From assembly GCA_900317975.1 (NCBI GenBank), contig ONIZ01000001.1, forward strand, positions 62,001 to 126,000: 64,000 nt of DNA. Direction: 5' to 3'. Source of the stretch: an uncultured Bacillota bacterium (GTDB taxonomy: Bacteria > Bacillota_I > Bacilli_A > RF39 > UBA660). A program made the position numbers and the translations under genes. How positions within the stretch are numbered: the first letter of the stretch is position 1; each line of letters begins with the position of its first letter. The notes beneath the pieces were generated by a model. It had not been told where the DNA came from, did no database searches, and saw nothing but the letters and a program-made list of their open reading frames with translations. Positions 16,656 to 24,736 of the stretch are shown here, piece by piece.

Positions 16656-16690
16656 ATATGAAGAACTTAAAAAATATTATATATTAAATT
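16656..16690 (+). pseudogene. Aborted third copy of the leader start
   Basis: ATGAAGAACTTAAAA at 16658 repeats the first codons of the 16386 gene, then runs into stop codons within nine codons. It marks an incomplete third unit of the tandem pair or the seam left by its deletion. Confidence 0.7.
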
Positions 16691-16963
16691 ATGAAAGACA
16701 TTAAAAACTATTTAGTTAATGAAGCAAAATCATATAATTTTAAAGATATTAAATATACAATGATATCCTATTATAAACCAGAAGATCCATTAGCATTTTT
16801 ATTAGAAGATATATCAGAAATAAGTGATATATATTATGATTGGGATTTTAAACCTGAAGATGTCGATAAAATTATAGAAGAAGTTAATAAGCTTCAAGTA
16901 AATGAATGTTATGTAAATAAATCTGGCACAAATGATTTTGAAGTTATTTCAAGAATTAAATAA
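16691..16963 (+). CDS. Leader-bearing acidic hypothetical protein
   Basis: 90 residues. Leader MKDIKNYLVNEA with one extra residue, cut site V-N-E|A, as in the two preceding genes. The mature part is acidic and Tyr-rich (YDWDFKPEDVDKIIEEVNKL), with a C-terminal Ser/Asn/Asp stretch. It is not clearly related to the tandem pair beyond the leader. Last gene before a terminator-promoter cassette. Confidence 0.7.
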   Translation: MKDIKNYLVNEAKSYNFKDIKYTMISYYKPEDPLAFLLEDISEISDIYYDWDFKPEDVDKIIEEVNKLQVNECYVNKSGTNDFEVISRIK

Positions 16964-16967
16964 ATTA

Positions 16968-17045
16968 TAATATTAAAATCAATACTAAAATGATTAGAAG
17001 ATCTGTATGAATATATGGATCTTCTTTTTTATTTTTAACTATATA
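16968..17045 (+). repeat. Terminator-promoter cassette, copy 2
   Basis: Near copy of 9436-9515. It contains the hairpin AGAAGATC (16996-17003) / GATCTTCT (17018-17025), a T-run, and a TTATTTTTAACTATATATTT promoter-like element ending about 20 bases before the holin-like gene. Confidence 0.7.
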
Positions 17046-17062
17046 TTTAATTATTAAAGATT

Positions 17063-17383
17063 ATGGAAACAATTATAAGCTTTTTCTCAGATCATTTTTG
17101 GGCAACTTGTGCAATGCTGTCATCAATTACTGTAATTATTGCAGGTTATTTCAATGCATTATTGAATACAAATAAGATATGGAAACAAGTTGTATCTTGG
17201 TTAACTAGTATCATATTGACTGTAGGAGGTTATTTTGCTGGAACTATAACACTTAATGAGCCAGTATGGTTGACAATTATCTTAACAGGTATTATTGTTG
17301 GTTTGTCATCAAATGGTATCTATGATATTCCTAAGATCAAGGAGCTAATAAACAAAATAACTAAAAACATTCCTAAAGCATAA
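17063..17383 (+). CDS. Holin-like membrane protein
   Basis: 106 residues with three predicted membrane segments (about 13-33, 42-62 and 67-85), a short loop NKIWKQVVSW between the first two, and a Lys-rich cytoplasmic tail. Size, three-helix layout and charged tail fit class I phage holins, which permeabilise the inner membrane at lysis. I see no endolysin beside it, so lysis function is inferred from topology alone. It interrupts the cargo array, has its own promoter-like element, and lacks the packaging leader. Confidence 0.62.
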   Translation: METIISFFSDHFWATCAMLSSITVIIAGYFNALLNTNKIWKQVVSWLTSIILTVGGYFAGTITLNEPVWLTIILTGIIVGLSSNGIYDIPKIKELINKITKNIPKA

Positions 17384-17386
17384 GCT

Positions 17387-17794
17387 ATGAAAAAATTCTT
17401 TAGTAAAATTTGGAATTGGATCAAAGGATTATTCTTTGATAAGAAGATCAAATATGAAGATGAAATATTATTGACTTGGAATCCTAGTTGTCCCAAATGT
17501 GGAACAACAATGGGATATTTTGACACAGGTGTTGTTGAAGTTAAATATGAATGGTTTACCGGAGGAATACGAACACATATATCTGGTCATGGTTCACAAG
17601 AATATCAATTCCATTATTATAAATGTGGTCGTTGTGGAGAATGGCAGATGTATGAATACCGAGAAACTCCATCATGGTGGGATGATCTATGGGGAAATGA
17701 TTGCCCATTTACTCGAGGAGACATCATAAAGAAATGGCAAAATAATGAATTCCGTATGAAGGAATATGAAGGTCATACAATAACAAAATGGTAA
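17387..17794 (+). CDS. Zinc-ribbon hypothetical protein
   Basis: 135 residues, three bases after the holin-like gene. The N-terminus is basic and aromatic (MKKFFSKIWNWIKGLFFDKK), suggesting membrane association. A zinc ribbon follows: C-P-K-C at about residue 36-39 and C-G-R-C at about 82-86, separated by a Gly/Tyr-rich beta segment. The C-terminus is Trp-rich. There is no packaging leader. Coupling to the holin-like gene suggests a lysis or envelope-related role, but this is guesswork. Confidence 0.68.
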   Translation: MKKFFSKIWNWIKGLFFDKKIKYEDEILLTWNPSCPKCGTTMGYFDTGVVEVKYEWFTGGIRTHISGHGSQEYQFHYYKCGRCGEWQMYEYRETPSWWDDLWGNDCPFTRGDIIKKWQNNEFRMKEYEGHTITKW

Positions 17795-17815
17795 ACAAAA
17801 AATTAATATATAGTT

Positions 17816-18388
17816 ATGAAATCATTAAAACAATTTATAAATGAAACTATTAATAAATCATTAGATGAAATCATTTTTGAAGGATTTTTAGATAAATTAA
17901 AGAATGCTATTAGTGATGTGATTGATAATCCACAAAAATATATTGATAATGTCAAATCACAGGTTGATGAGTTAAAAAAGACAACATATATGCGGTATAA
18001 AAACAAAGAAAATATTGAAGCTGTAGCAAAAGAACTTGATAAATTAAATAATGATGAAAGCCTAAAGAACATATATAATTATGTTAAACAGATATTTAAT
18101 GGCAAAGATAAGCAATTAAAATTTGGTTTATTAGGTGATTCTGGATATTTAGAAGATATATTCAAAGATGTTGAAAAAACATTTAATTCTGATGATAATA
18201 AAACATTTGCTATTGTACAGATTGCAAATGCTATAGCTATAGCAACAAAAGATAAATTTCATGTTCCATCCGCATCAGATTATTATAGTAATTCGCATTC
18301 ACATAATAGTTATCATTCAAGTAAATCATCAAGAAAAGCAGGTATGATTTCAGCCGCAGTAGGAGCCGGAATGGCAATGAGAAGATAA
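17816..18388 (+). CDS. Leader-bearing protein with possible second cut site
   Basis: 190 residues. Leader MKSLKQFINE, cut site I-N-E|T. A second leader-like segment follows at once (K-S-L-D-E-I-I-F-E|G, ending near residue 22), so two successive cuts are possible. The body is helical and Lys/Asp-rich. Residues 150-175 are a Ser/His-rich linker (YYSNSHSHNSYHSSKSS), and the C-terminus AGMISAAVGAGMAMRR is a Gly/Ala-rich hydrophobic helix that may insert in membranes. A packaged protein with a membrane-active tail could act during genome entry (inference). Confidence 0.7.
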   Translation: MKSLKQFINETINKSLDEIIFEGFLDKLKNAISDVIDNPQKYIDNVKSQVDELKKTTYMRYKNKENIEAVAKELDKLNNDESLKNIYNYVKQIFNGKDKQLKFGLLGDSGYLEDIFKDVEKTFNSDDNKTFAIVQIANAIAIATKDKFHVPSASDYYSNSHSHNSYHSSKSSRKAGMISAAVGAGMAMRR

Positions 18389-18420
18389 AGAAATATTAAA
18401 TAAACATAACAAATAATTTT

Positions 18421-19713
18421 ATGAAATCACTTATACAATATATTTCAGAAACTGAAAGAATATCATCAATAGATGATTATATACATGAAGCCTTGCAACC
18501 AATTTTAGAAGGTGGTGCTGGTGGTCACATGGCTCATCCTTTTGATTATACTGACTTTACAGCAAACGACTTGATAGAATTAGTTGACTCATTATTTCAA
18601 GGCAAGGTTGAAGACTTAAAAGAAAAACTTGATGGATTCAATATTGAAGCAACAATGAATAATGATGGTCAAGTTGTATTTGTAAGAAATGATGAGGAAC
18701 GAAATTCTGAACAAGGTGGTATTACTATTGATGAAATGTATAAGAAATGGGAAGGCAAAGATCAACAGATAAAAGTATATACATCTTCAGGAAAAGTCAT
18801 TGAACAGATTTTCAAGAAATTCCCTGTTAAGTTTTTCAATCCAGATCCCAATCATCGTAAAATGTATAATTGTGAATGCATAGTTTCAGGACAGACAAAC
18901 ATTATGCCTTATGCTGCTGATAGGGTAGCGTTTCATGGATATAAGATTTATGAAAAGGGAATAGGAACAAAGAAAGGTAAGTTCTTTAATAAGGAAGTTT
19001 GGAATGTTGTTGAAGACGTAGAAGGAAATGTTGATGATATCTATAAAGCTGCTGAAGGAATAGACAAAGCTAAGCCACGTCCTAATTTGGTTATACGTTC
19101 ATTAGAAGATGGAATTAAGTTTGCAAAGAAATTCTCACAAGACATATCTAAATTATGGTCTGATGAAGGATTAGAAAATACTGCTTCTGTGGAAGACTGG
19201 AAAAAGTCTAGATTTAGAAAATTTGCTCCTGCTTGGTGTAAAGATGATGATCGTATATTTAATCGTCTATGCAATGCTGACAAAACAGTCAACTTGAGAT
19301 TATTGAAAAAAGAATATGAAGATCATATTGATGAATTGAATGAGCTTGATAAGAAGGAAGGAAAGAAACTTGTGGGCAAGATCATGGAACCAATGGACAA
19401 TCTTTTCTTATCAATAGGTAATGAACTTATTGATCAACTTGATGGATTCATTAATTCAGGTTCAAAGGAAAAGATTGTAGCTCAATTGAAGGCAGATATG
19501 GAATCAACAGTTAAAGCAGTTGAAGCATCAGATTCTGTTGATGCAAAAGATAAACTTGAAAAATCAATACAACGTCTTCAAGCATTGAATAATAAGTATA
19601 ATGCAGCTGAAGGAATTGTAATAATGTATAAAGGTAGAAGAATGAAATTCACTGGAAGTTTTGCTCCATTGAATGCTGCCTTAGGGACAAGATTTATGTT
19701 AGAAGAAAAATAA
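18421..19713 (+). CDS. Leader-bearing polynucleotide ligase-like nucleotidyltransferase
   Basis: 430 residues. Two leader-like blocks in tandem: MKSLIQYISE (cut after E10) and I-D-D-Y-I-H-E (cut after E23). A Gly-rich segment EGGAGGHMAHPFD (30-42) follows. Then comes K69-L-D-G72, the K-x-D-G motif I of covalent nucleotidyltransferases (DNA/RNA ligases, capping enzymes), with a following beta hairpin ending V-F-V-R-N. E-G-I-V-I-M-Y-K and M-K-F-T-G near residues 398-416 resemble motifs IV and V. Spacing is longer than in small ligases. If active, it could seal nucleic acid nicks on entry. The leader is certain; the ligase call rests on motifs only. Confidence 0.65.
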   Translation: MKSLIQYISETERISSIDDYIHEALQPILEGGAGGHMAHPFDYTDFTANDLIELVDSLFQGKVEDLKEKLDGFNIEATMNNDGQVVFVRNDEERNSEQGGITIDEMYKKWEGKDQQIKVYTSSGKVIEQIFKKFPVKFFNPDPNHRKMYNCECIVSGQTNIMPYAADRVAFHGYKIYEKGIGTKKGKFFNKEVWNVVEDVEGNVDDIYKAAEGIDKAKPRPNLVIRSLEDGIKFAKKFSQDISKLWSDEGLENTASVEDWKKSRFRKFAPAWCKDDDRIFNRLCNADKTVNLRLLKKEYEDHIDELNELDKKEGKKLVGKIMEPMDNLFLSIGNELIDQLDGFINSGSKEKIVAQLKADMESTVKAVEASDSVDAKDKLEKSIQRLQALNNKYNAAEGIVIMYKGRRMKFTGSFAPLNAALGTRFMLEEK

Positions 19714-19727
19714 TAATAAAATAAATT

Positions 19728-20075
19728 ATGAAATCTATAACTCAATATTTAAAGGAAGACAGATTCAGTGATTATGAAAACAAAGCTTCCGAACATATTA
19801 TAAATGTTTTGCAAGATTATGCAGATTTAGAAACTCCAATTGAAAAGAATGATTATGTTATAAAGTTAAATTCAAATATCAAAAAGTCAGATCTTAAAGA
19901 TATAGATAAAGAATTATGTAAAGTACTTGCATCTCATGAAGTTTCTGTAGGATTAAAAAGTCTATCTGTCAATGTATTCAAAGAACCATTACTATCAATA
20001 TCTGAAGTTAATGGAAAATATATTGTTTGCTTAAAGGGCAAAGCAAAGACATACTATGAAAATAATTTTAAATAA
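19728..20075 (+). CDS. Leader-bearing hypothetical protein, last of the main array
   Basis: 115 residues. Leader MKSITQYLKE, cut site L-K-E|D. The mature domain is alpha/beta: an N-terminal helix (HIINVLQDYADL), a strand (NDYVIKLNSNI), a helix with Lys/Asp, and two C-terminal strands (LLSISEVNGKYIVCLKG). It starts 15 bases after the ligase-like gene and ends before a bidirectional hairpin terminator. Function unknown. Confidence 0.7.
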   Translation: MKSITQYLKEDRFSDYENKASEHIINVLQDYADLETPIEKNDYVIKLNSNIKKSDLKDIDKELCKVLASHEVSVGLKSLSVNVFKEPLLSISEVNGKYIVCLKGKAKTYYENNFK

Positions 20076-20093
20076 ATATTATAAAACAAAAAG

Positions 20094-20119
20094 GGAGTAA
20101 CTTAAGTTACTCCTTTTTT
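20094..20119. terminator. Bidirectional terminator between convergent genes
   Basis: Perfect palindrome GGAGTAACTTAAGTTACTCC, flanked by A-rich sequence on the left and a T-run on the right. It serves the cargo array on the plus strand and the minus-strand gene whose stop overlaps the T-run. Confidence 0.85.
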
Positions 20120-20765
20120 ATGATTGTTCTGCAAAAAGCGATAGTTGTTTAGATTCATTGGCTTTGTCTTCTTGTTTCTTGTTTTGTGTAATGCCTCGTT
20201 GTATCAATGAATTGATGAATTCTCTTGATCCTCTTACACGTTTTGTTCCATTCTCTTCATCCTCTTCAAGATCTTTCTCTTCAAATGTTTTCTCACAATT
20301 CTCTTGCATTTCTTTGAAGATATCTTCTACATCATTTGTAAGTTTGTTTAATTGTGCTTGGATAGATAATGTAGTATTTTGAAGAGATGTCAAAGACTGA
20401 TATAGACTTCCCTTTCCTGCATTTATAGTAATATTTTGAATCAATGAATCTTGTGCAGCCTCATTCACAGAAAGCATTTTCAATAGTCTTCTTATATTAT
20501 TGATCTCTTGACTAATTTTGTTTCTTAGATATGGATGCTCTTCAAGATATTTCTCATCAAAATAATAGTTAGACAAGCGTTCAGTAATCTCTGTTGCTTC
20601 CTGTCTAGCTGCTTCATTAATTTCATCAAGATTCAATATCAATGTTGGATTGTCTAATTCTTCTTCCGCATCATCTATAATTGGGTAATTAGAATCAACA
20701 TAAAGATCATTGATATTGATTTCGTTTTTATTATTAGATAAATTATCCCATTCAATTTCTTTCAT
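20118..20765 (-). CDS. Hypothetical coiled-coil protein on the minus strand
   Basis: 215 residues, one of three minus-strand genes in the window. The N-terminal third is acidic. Residues about 65-150 are helical with heptad-like hydrophobics (coiled coil), and the C-terminus is Lys/Gln-rich. There is no packaging leader, membrane segment or known motif. It is placed between the cargo array and the head genes, convergent with the array. Its promoter must lie in the 144-base AT-rich gap it shares with the protease gene, so the two are divergent. A role in head assembly or late-gene control is possible but unsupported. Confidence 0.78.
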   Translation of the reverse strand: MKEIEWDNLSNNKNEININDLYVDSNYPIIDDAEEELDNPTLILNLDEINEAARQEATEITERLSNYYFDEKYLEEHPYLRNKISQEINNIRRLLKMLSVNEAAQDSLIQNITINAGKGSLYQSLTSLQNTTLSIQAQLNKLTNDVEDIFKEMQENCEKTFEEKDLEEDEENGTKRVRGSREFINSLIQRGITQNKKQEDKANESKQLSLFAEQS

Positions 20766-20815
20766 AATAGAAAAAAGTTGTTAAAATATATAATATTTAA
20801 TATAGTTAATAATAA

Positions 20816-20865
20816 TTTTTTATTTTTAATAAAACTTAAAATTTGTTTTATTTTTAATTATAATT
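20816..20865 (+). promoter_or_regulatory. Tandem candidate promoters for the head operon
   Basis: Two promoter-like elements in series: TTTTTTATTTTTAATAAAAC at about 20816-20835 and TTTTATTTTTAATTATAATT at 20846-20865. The second lies 45 bases before the protease-scaffold start. Two copies fit a highly expressed late operon (inference). Confidence 0.5.
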
Positions 20866-20909
20866 ATTGACACACATATAATAAATATATTCAAATATAC
20901 AAAGCTTAA

Positions 20910-22607
20910 ATGGCAAACAAAAAATGTATGGTATTTGAGACCATGAACAATATCAACTCTAGTATGCATATTGTTGAGTCTTCAAATCCAAAAGAAATTC
21001 GTTTAACGGGTGTATTTGGTGTTGCAGGTGTTAAGAATAACAATAATCGTATTTATGACAAGAAAAACTATGGGATGATGGTTGAGTCACTTCAGAAGGT
21101 TATAACTACTGAAGGTTGTCTTGGTGAATTAGAGCATCCAAACTCTATGAACATCAATCTCAATAATGTATCTCATAAGATTGAGTCAATTCAAATGAAT
21201 GAAGATGGTACAGTAGTTGGAACAATAGTATTGCTTGATACTGATAAAGGTAGAAATGCAAAAGCTATTATTGAAGGTGGAGTTCCATTATACATTTCAT
21301 CTCGTGCTGCTGGATCAATTGATGCTTCTGGTCATGTTACATTGACAACTCTTAAGACTTACGATCTAGTTGGTACCCCTGGTTTTAGTCAAGCAAAACT
21401 TAATCTTTCTGAAAATCAGACATTTGAATCTTTGAATGAGTCAATGTGCGTTATATATGAGAATGATGACGAAGGTGATGATCTCTTAGGCGATGATACA
21501 GATGACAAGAAAGAAGAAAAAGATTCTAAAGATGAAAAAGATTCTAAAGAAGAAAAGGATTCTAAAGAAGACAAAGATTCTAAGGATGATGATAAGAAAG
21601 ATGAAGACAAAAAGGATTCTAAAGAAAAAGAAGAAAATAACAAAAATAAAGAAGATAATAACATTACTATGAAAGATGTAAAAGAAGCTATTGATAAACT
21701 AACTGAAAAAGTTGAATCACTTCAAGCCGATTTACATGTAGCTCAAGAAAGCTTAGAGGAAAAAGATCAAAAAATTCAAGAATTAACAGAAAAACTTGAA
21801 AGTAATAAAGTAGATTATCCTGCTATTCAGGAATGGGTAGAAACAGAATTTGCTAATAACTTCAAGAGTGATATCCTTGAATCAGTTGATGAATCAATTA
21901 AAGAATCAGCTGGTAAGAATGATCTTGATTCTATCAAAGAGTGGATTAATGAAGAATTTGCTCCTGTATTAGAAGAGTGGATTACAGAAGAATTCGCTCC
22001 AGAAATACAGAATTGGGTTACAGAAGAATTTGCTCCAGAAGTACAAAACTGGGTATGTGAAGAATTTGCTCCAGAAGTACAAGGATGGATCACAGAAGAA
22101 TTTGCTCCAGAAGTACAAAACTGGGTATGTGAAGAATTTGCTCCAGAAGTACAAGGATGGATCACTGAGGAATTTGCTCCTGTAGTTGATTCTTGGATCA
22201 ATGAGGAATGCATTCCTGAAAATGTAAACAAGATCTTTGAAACTCGTAAGAGTGAAAGTCTTAGTTCAATTGACAGCTTATTAGAAGCTATTGAAGGCAA
22301 CAACAAGCCAAATGAAGCTCTTGAACTACTTAAAGAAAAGCAAGTAGATGAAAAGTATAAAGGTGTCTATGTTGTTGAAAACATGCCAAGTGAATATATG
22401 CCTCAATGGTCAATGGTATCTGAAGCTAAACAACAAGATATCATTAGAAGATCAAAGATGTATGATTTCACAAAACAAGGCGTACTTGAATCATTCTGGG
22501 CTAGTGTAGACTTTACTGAACTTCCAAAGGAAACTATCAATGAAAGCAATGTAGACAGCTATCATGCAAACATTTTCCAGAGAATGAAGTCATTACGTAA
22601 GTTCTAA
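20910..22607 (+). CDS. Prohead protease fused to scaffold/core protein
   Basis: 565 residues. Residues 1-170 match the T4 gp21-type prohead protease: N-N-R-I-Y near 45-49, G-E-L-E-H76-P with the catalytic His, and Y-I-S-S131-R-A with the likely Ser. T4 has separate protease (gp21) and scaffold (gp22) genes; here one protein continues into an acidic Lys/Asp/Ser linker (about 185-245), a coiled coil (250-300), eight 12-residue repeats (345-440) and a C-terminal domain. The repeats contain W-I-T-E or W-V-C-E, candidate self-cleavage sites. It directly precedes the major capsid gene. It is the expected processor of the packaging leaders encoded upstream. Confidence 0.85.
   Translation: MANKKCMVFETMNNINSSMHIVESSNPKEIRLTGVFGVAGVKNNNNRIYDKKNYGMMVESLQKVITTEGCLGELEHPNSMNINLNNVSHKIESIQMNEDGTVVGTIVLLDTDKGRNAKAIIEGGVPLYISSRAAGSIDASGHVTLTTLKTYDLVGTPGFSQAKLNLSENQTFESLNESMCVIYENDDEGDDLLGDDTDDKKEEKDSKDEKDSKEEKDSKEDKDSKDDDKKDEDKKDSKEKEENNKNKEDNNITMKDVKEAIDKLTEKVESLQADLHVAQESLEEKDQKIQELTEKLESNKVDYPAIQEWVETEFANNFKSDILESVDESIKESAGKNDLDSIKEWINEEFAPVLEEWITEEFAPEIQNWVTEEFAPEVQNWVCEEFAPEVQGWITEEFAPEVQNWVCEEFAPEVQGWITEEFAPVVDSWINEECIPENVNKIFETRKSESLSSIDSLLEAIEGNNKPNEALELLKEKQVDEKYKGVYVVENMPSEYMPQWSMVSEAKQQDIIRRSKMYDFTKQGVLESFWASVDFTELPKETINESNVDSYHANIFQRMKSLRKF
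21942..22229 (+). repeat. Eight 36-bp in-frame repeats in the scaffold domain
   Basis: Units encode W-[IV]-x-E-E-F-A-P-x-x-x-x. Units 4-5 and 6-7 are almost identical at the DNA level, showing recent duplication of a 72-base pair of units. Copy number probably varies between related phages. Confidence 0.9.
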
Positions 22608-22644
22608 TAGACCGATTAACACTTAAACATAAGCTTTTAGAAAA

Positions 22645-22662
22645 TTTTATTTTTATATAAAA
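22645..22662 (+). promoter_or_regulatory. Candidate promoter for the major capsid gene
   Basis: TTTTATTTTTATATAAAA, 82 bases upstream of the capsid start, in the 136-base gap after the scaffold gene. A separate promoter would allow higher capsid expression. Confidence 0.45.
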
Positions 22663-22743
22663 TTAATTGCTTGTATTATAAGTTTTCGTATATACATATA
22701 CAAAAATATAAAATATAACAAATAAATTTTTAATTATAATTTA

Positions 22744-24540
22744 ATGATTACAAATACAAATGGCCAAGAAACATGGTCAAAACTTTTAACTGAACAGTTT
22801 GATATTAAAGATCAAAGTAAGTTAAATTGGGTATCTGAATACGCTGCTATTCATGAAATTCATGAAAGTATGTTAGGTGTAAATGCTACTCCAGCTCAAC
22901 CATCTTTAGTACCAAATATTCCTGCTGAAACTGGTGTAGGTCCTGTTTATTCTACTCCTCTTAACACACACGGTATAGGAAATCCTTATGCTCCAGGTCA
23001 GTTGAGCACTATTTCTGCTAAACCTTCTGATCTTTGGACACAAATGCCAGGATCTGGTGATATTCCAGTATCTACTCTTCCTATGGCATTAAATATTGCT
23101 CTTATGACAATTGGTTTCGAATTACTTCCTGTAGTTCCTGCTAAGGGTCCATGGCAAATGCTTTCTTATATGGACTTCCCATATGCTAACGGTAAGTTAG
23201 GTCGTCCAAATGAAGTAAAGGGTATTGACGGTATCGGGGACAATAGAGAGAACAAACCTCTTTATGTTAAGTTCATGGTAGATGCAGCTCCTATTCTTGA
23301 TGAAGATGGTAATGTAGATGTACAAGCTCAAGAAGCTAGAGATACTGCTATTAAAGCTCTTAAAGCTGCTGCTAAAGAAGAAAAAGAAAATGCTGCTGTT
23401 ACTGTTAGTGGTAATGGTGTTACATTCAATGGTTTCTTCAAGACATTTGGTAGAATGGATGGTGGTATCATCGTAGAAGTTAAGGATTGCAAGAAGGGTA
23501 ATGACAATGCTGCTATTGCTGATCTATTTGATGGAGATGCAGCTGTAACTCTTACTTTAGGTTCTGCTTCTGTTGAATTGCATCATGTTGACTATGCTCA
23601 GACAATGGTTGACTTCGTAGATGGTTTCGCTAACTTTGCAACTGGTAAGAAAGAACCAATGACACGTGCTCAGAATGAAACTGGTACTGGTAATGCTCTT
23701 TCTTTGAGATTGTTCACAAAGTGGGTTGAAATGGGTTCTTATGAAGTAACTGGTTCTGTAACTCGTCAGCAACTTCAGGATCTTCCATTATATGGAGTTG
23801 ATGCTGTTGCTAAGATCATGGAAGCAATGCAGAATGAAATCTCTCAGACAATCAATGCTCGTATCCTTGAACACGTATTCCAACTTGGTGTAACTAATGC
23901 TTTACATCAGAGATTATATCAAGGTGTAGACCTCAACTTACACATGGGTACATCTGATACAAATATGAAAGATACATCTGCTAAAGAATATACAGACGTA
24001 TTTGGTGTTGATCATAAGGAAACTTGGGGAATTATTGCTAACTCAGAAGTCAATACTTCTGCAGAAAACTTACACACACGTCAACGTCGTATCATGAGCC
24101 GTATCCTTGCAGCTGCTAACTTAATCCAGATCACTGGTCGTCGTGGACGCCCAACATGGATTGTAACTAATGGTCAGATTGCTACTGCTCTTCAGGACTG
24201 CGCTGGTTATGTAGTTGCTCCAATGGTTAACGGTATGGTACAGGATGGTTCTAAGGACCTTTACATGGCTGGTTCAGTAGCTGGTCTTAAGGTTTATGTA
24301 GATCCTTACATGGCTTGGGAAGATACACGTATCTGTGTTGGTCGTAAGGGTAATGGTAACGAACCTGGTGCAATCTTCATGCCTTATATCCTTGCTGATA
24401 CAGTATCTATTACTGCTGAGGGTACTATGGCTCCTAAGATGCTTATTAACTCAAGATATGCTATCGTTGATGCTGGTTTCTTCCCAGAAACACAGTATTA
24501 TACATTCGTTGTTGATAGCCCTGAGTTCGGTATCATCTAA
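22744..24540 (+). CDS. Major capsid protein (gp23-like)
   Basis: 598 residues, beside the prohead protease as in T4-like phages. It shows the gp23-type pattern: an N-terminal helical segment of about 40 residues (LLTEQFDIKD, then HEIHE), a Pro-rich stretch around 50-110, a long HK97-fold body, and a C-terminus with RRGRPTWIVTN and conserved Gly/Pro turns. T4 gp23 loses an N-terminal peptide to the prohead protease; I-H-E|S near residue 40 is a candidate site here. Codon use and GC are higher than in the cargo genes, as expected for the most abundant protein. An insertion around residues 200-280 may be an extra surface domain. Confidence 0.88.
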   Translation: MITNTNGQETWSKLLTEQFDIKDQSKLNWVSEYAAIHEIHESMLGVNATPAQPSLVPNIPAETGVGPVYSTPLNTHGIGNPYAPGQLSTISAKPSDLWTQMPGSGDIPVSTLPMALNIALMTIGFELLPVVPAKGPWQMLSYMDFPYANGKLGRPNEVKGIDGIGDNRENKPLYVKFMVDAAPILDEDGNVDVQAQEARDTAIKALKAAAKEEKENAAVTVSGNGVTFNGFFKTFGRMDGGIIVEVKDCKKGNDNAAIADLFDGDAAVTLTLGSASVELHHVDYAQTMVDFVDGFANFATGKKEPMTRAQNETGTGNALSLRLFTKWVEMGSYEVTGSVTRQQLQDLPLYGVDAVAKIMEAMQNEISQTINARILEHVFQLGVTNALHQRLYQGVDLNLHMGTSDTNMKDTSAKEYTDVFGVDHKETWGIIANSEVNTSAENLHTRQRRIMSRILAAANLIQITGRRGRPTWIVTNGQIATALQDCAGYVVAPMVNGMVQDGSKDLYMAGSVAGLKVYVDPYMAWEDTRICVGRKGNGNEPGAIFMPYILADTVSITAEGTMAPKMLINSRYAIVDAGFFPETQYYTFVVDSPEFGII

Positions 24541-24612
24541 AAACTCTAATAGATATATAAGCGAAAATATATATTCGCCTCTATATATATTTACAAGTTT
24601 AAATACTTGGGA

Positions 24613-24642
24613 AGAACGGAATTTAGTTCCGTTCTTTTTTTG
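24613..24642 (+). terminator. Intrinsic terminator after the capsid gene
   Basis: AGAACGGAA pairs with TTCCGTTCT around a short loop, followed by seven T. A smaller hairpin (GCGAA...TTCGC) lies about 40 bases upstream. Confidence 0.85.
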
Positions 24643-24736
24643 TGTATTAATAAATATCTATCTAAATAATAGACTAATCATTTGAATTTTTCTTTATTAT
24701 TTACTATATTATTATTGAACTTAAAATTTATTAGTT

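Noticed and set aside
21942-22229. CRISPR array from 36-bp repeats
   Set aside because: Units are contiguous, without spacers, in frame, and encode a 12-residue protein repeat within the scaffold gene.
21416-22306. Minus-strand open frames within the scaffold gene
   Set aside because: They mirror the Lys/Asp-rich linker and the 36-bp repeats and have no promoter or terminator of their own.
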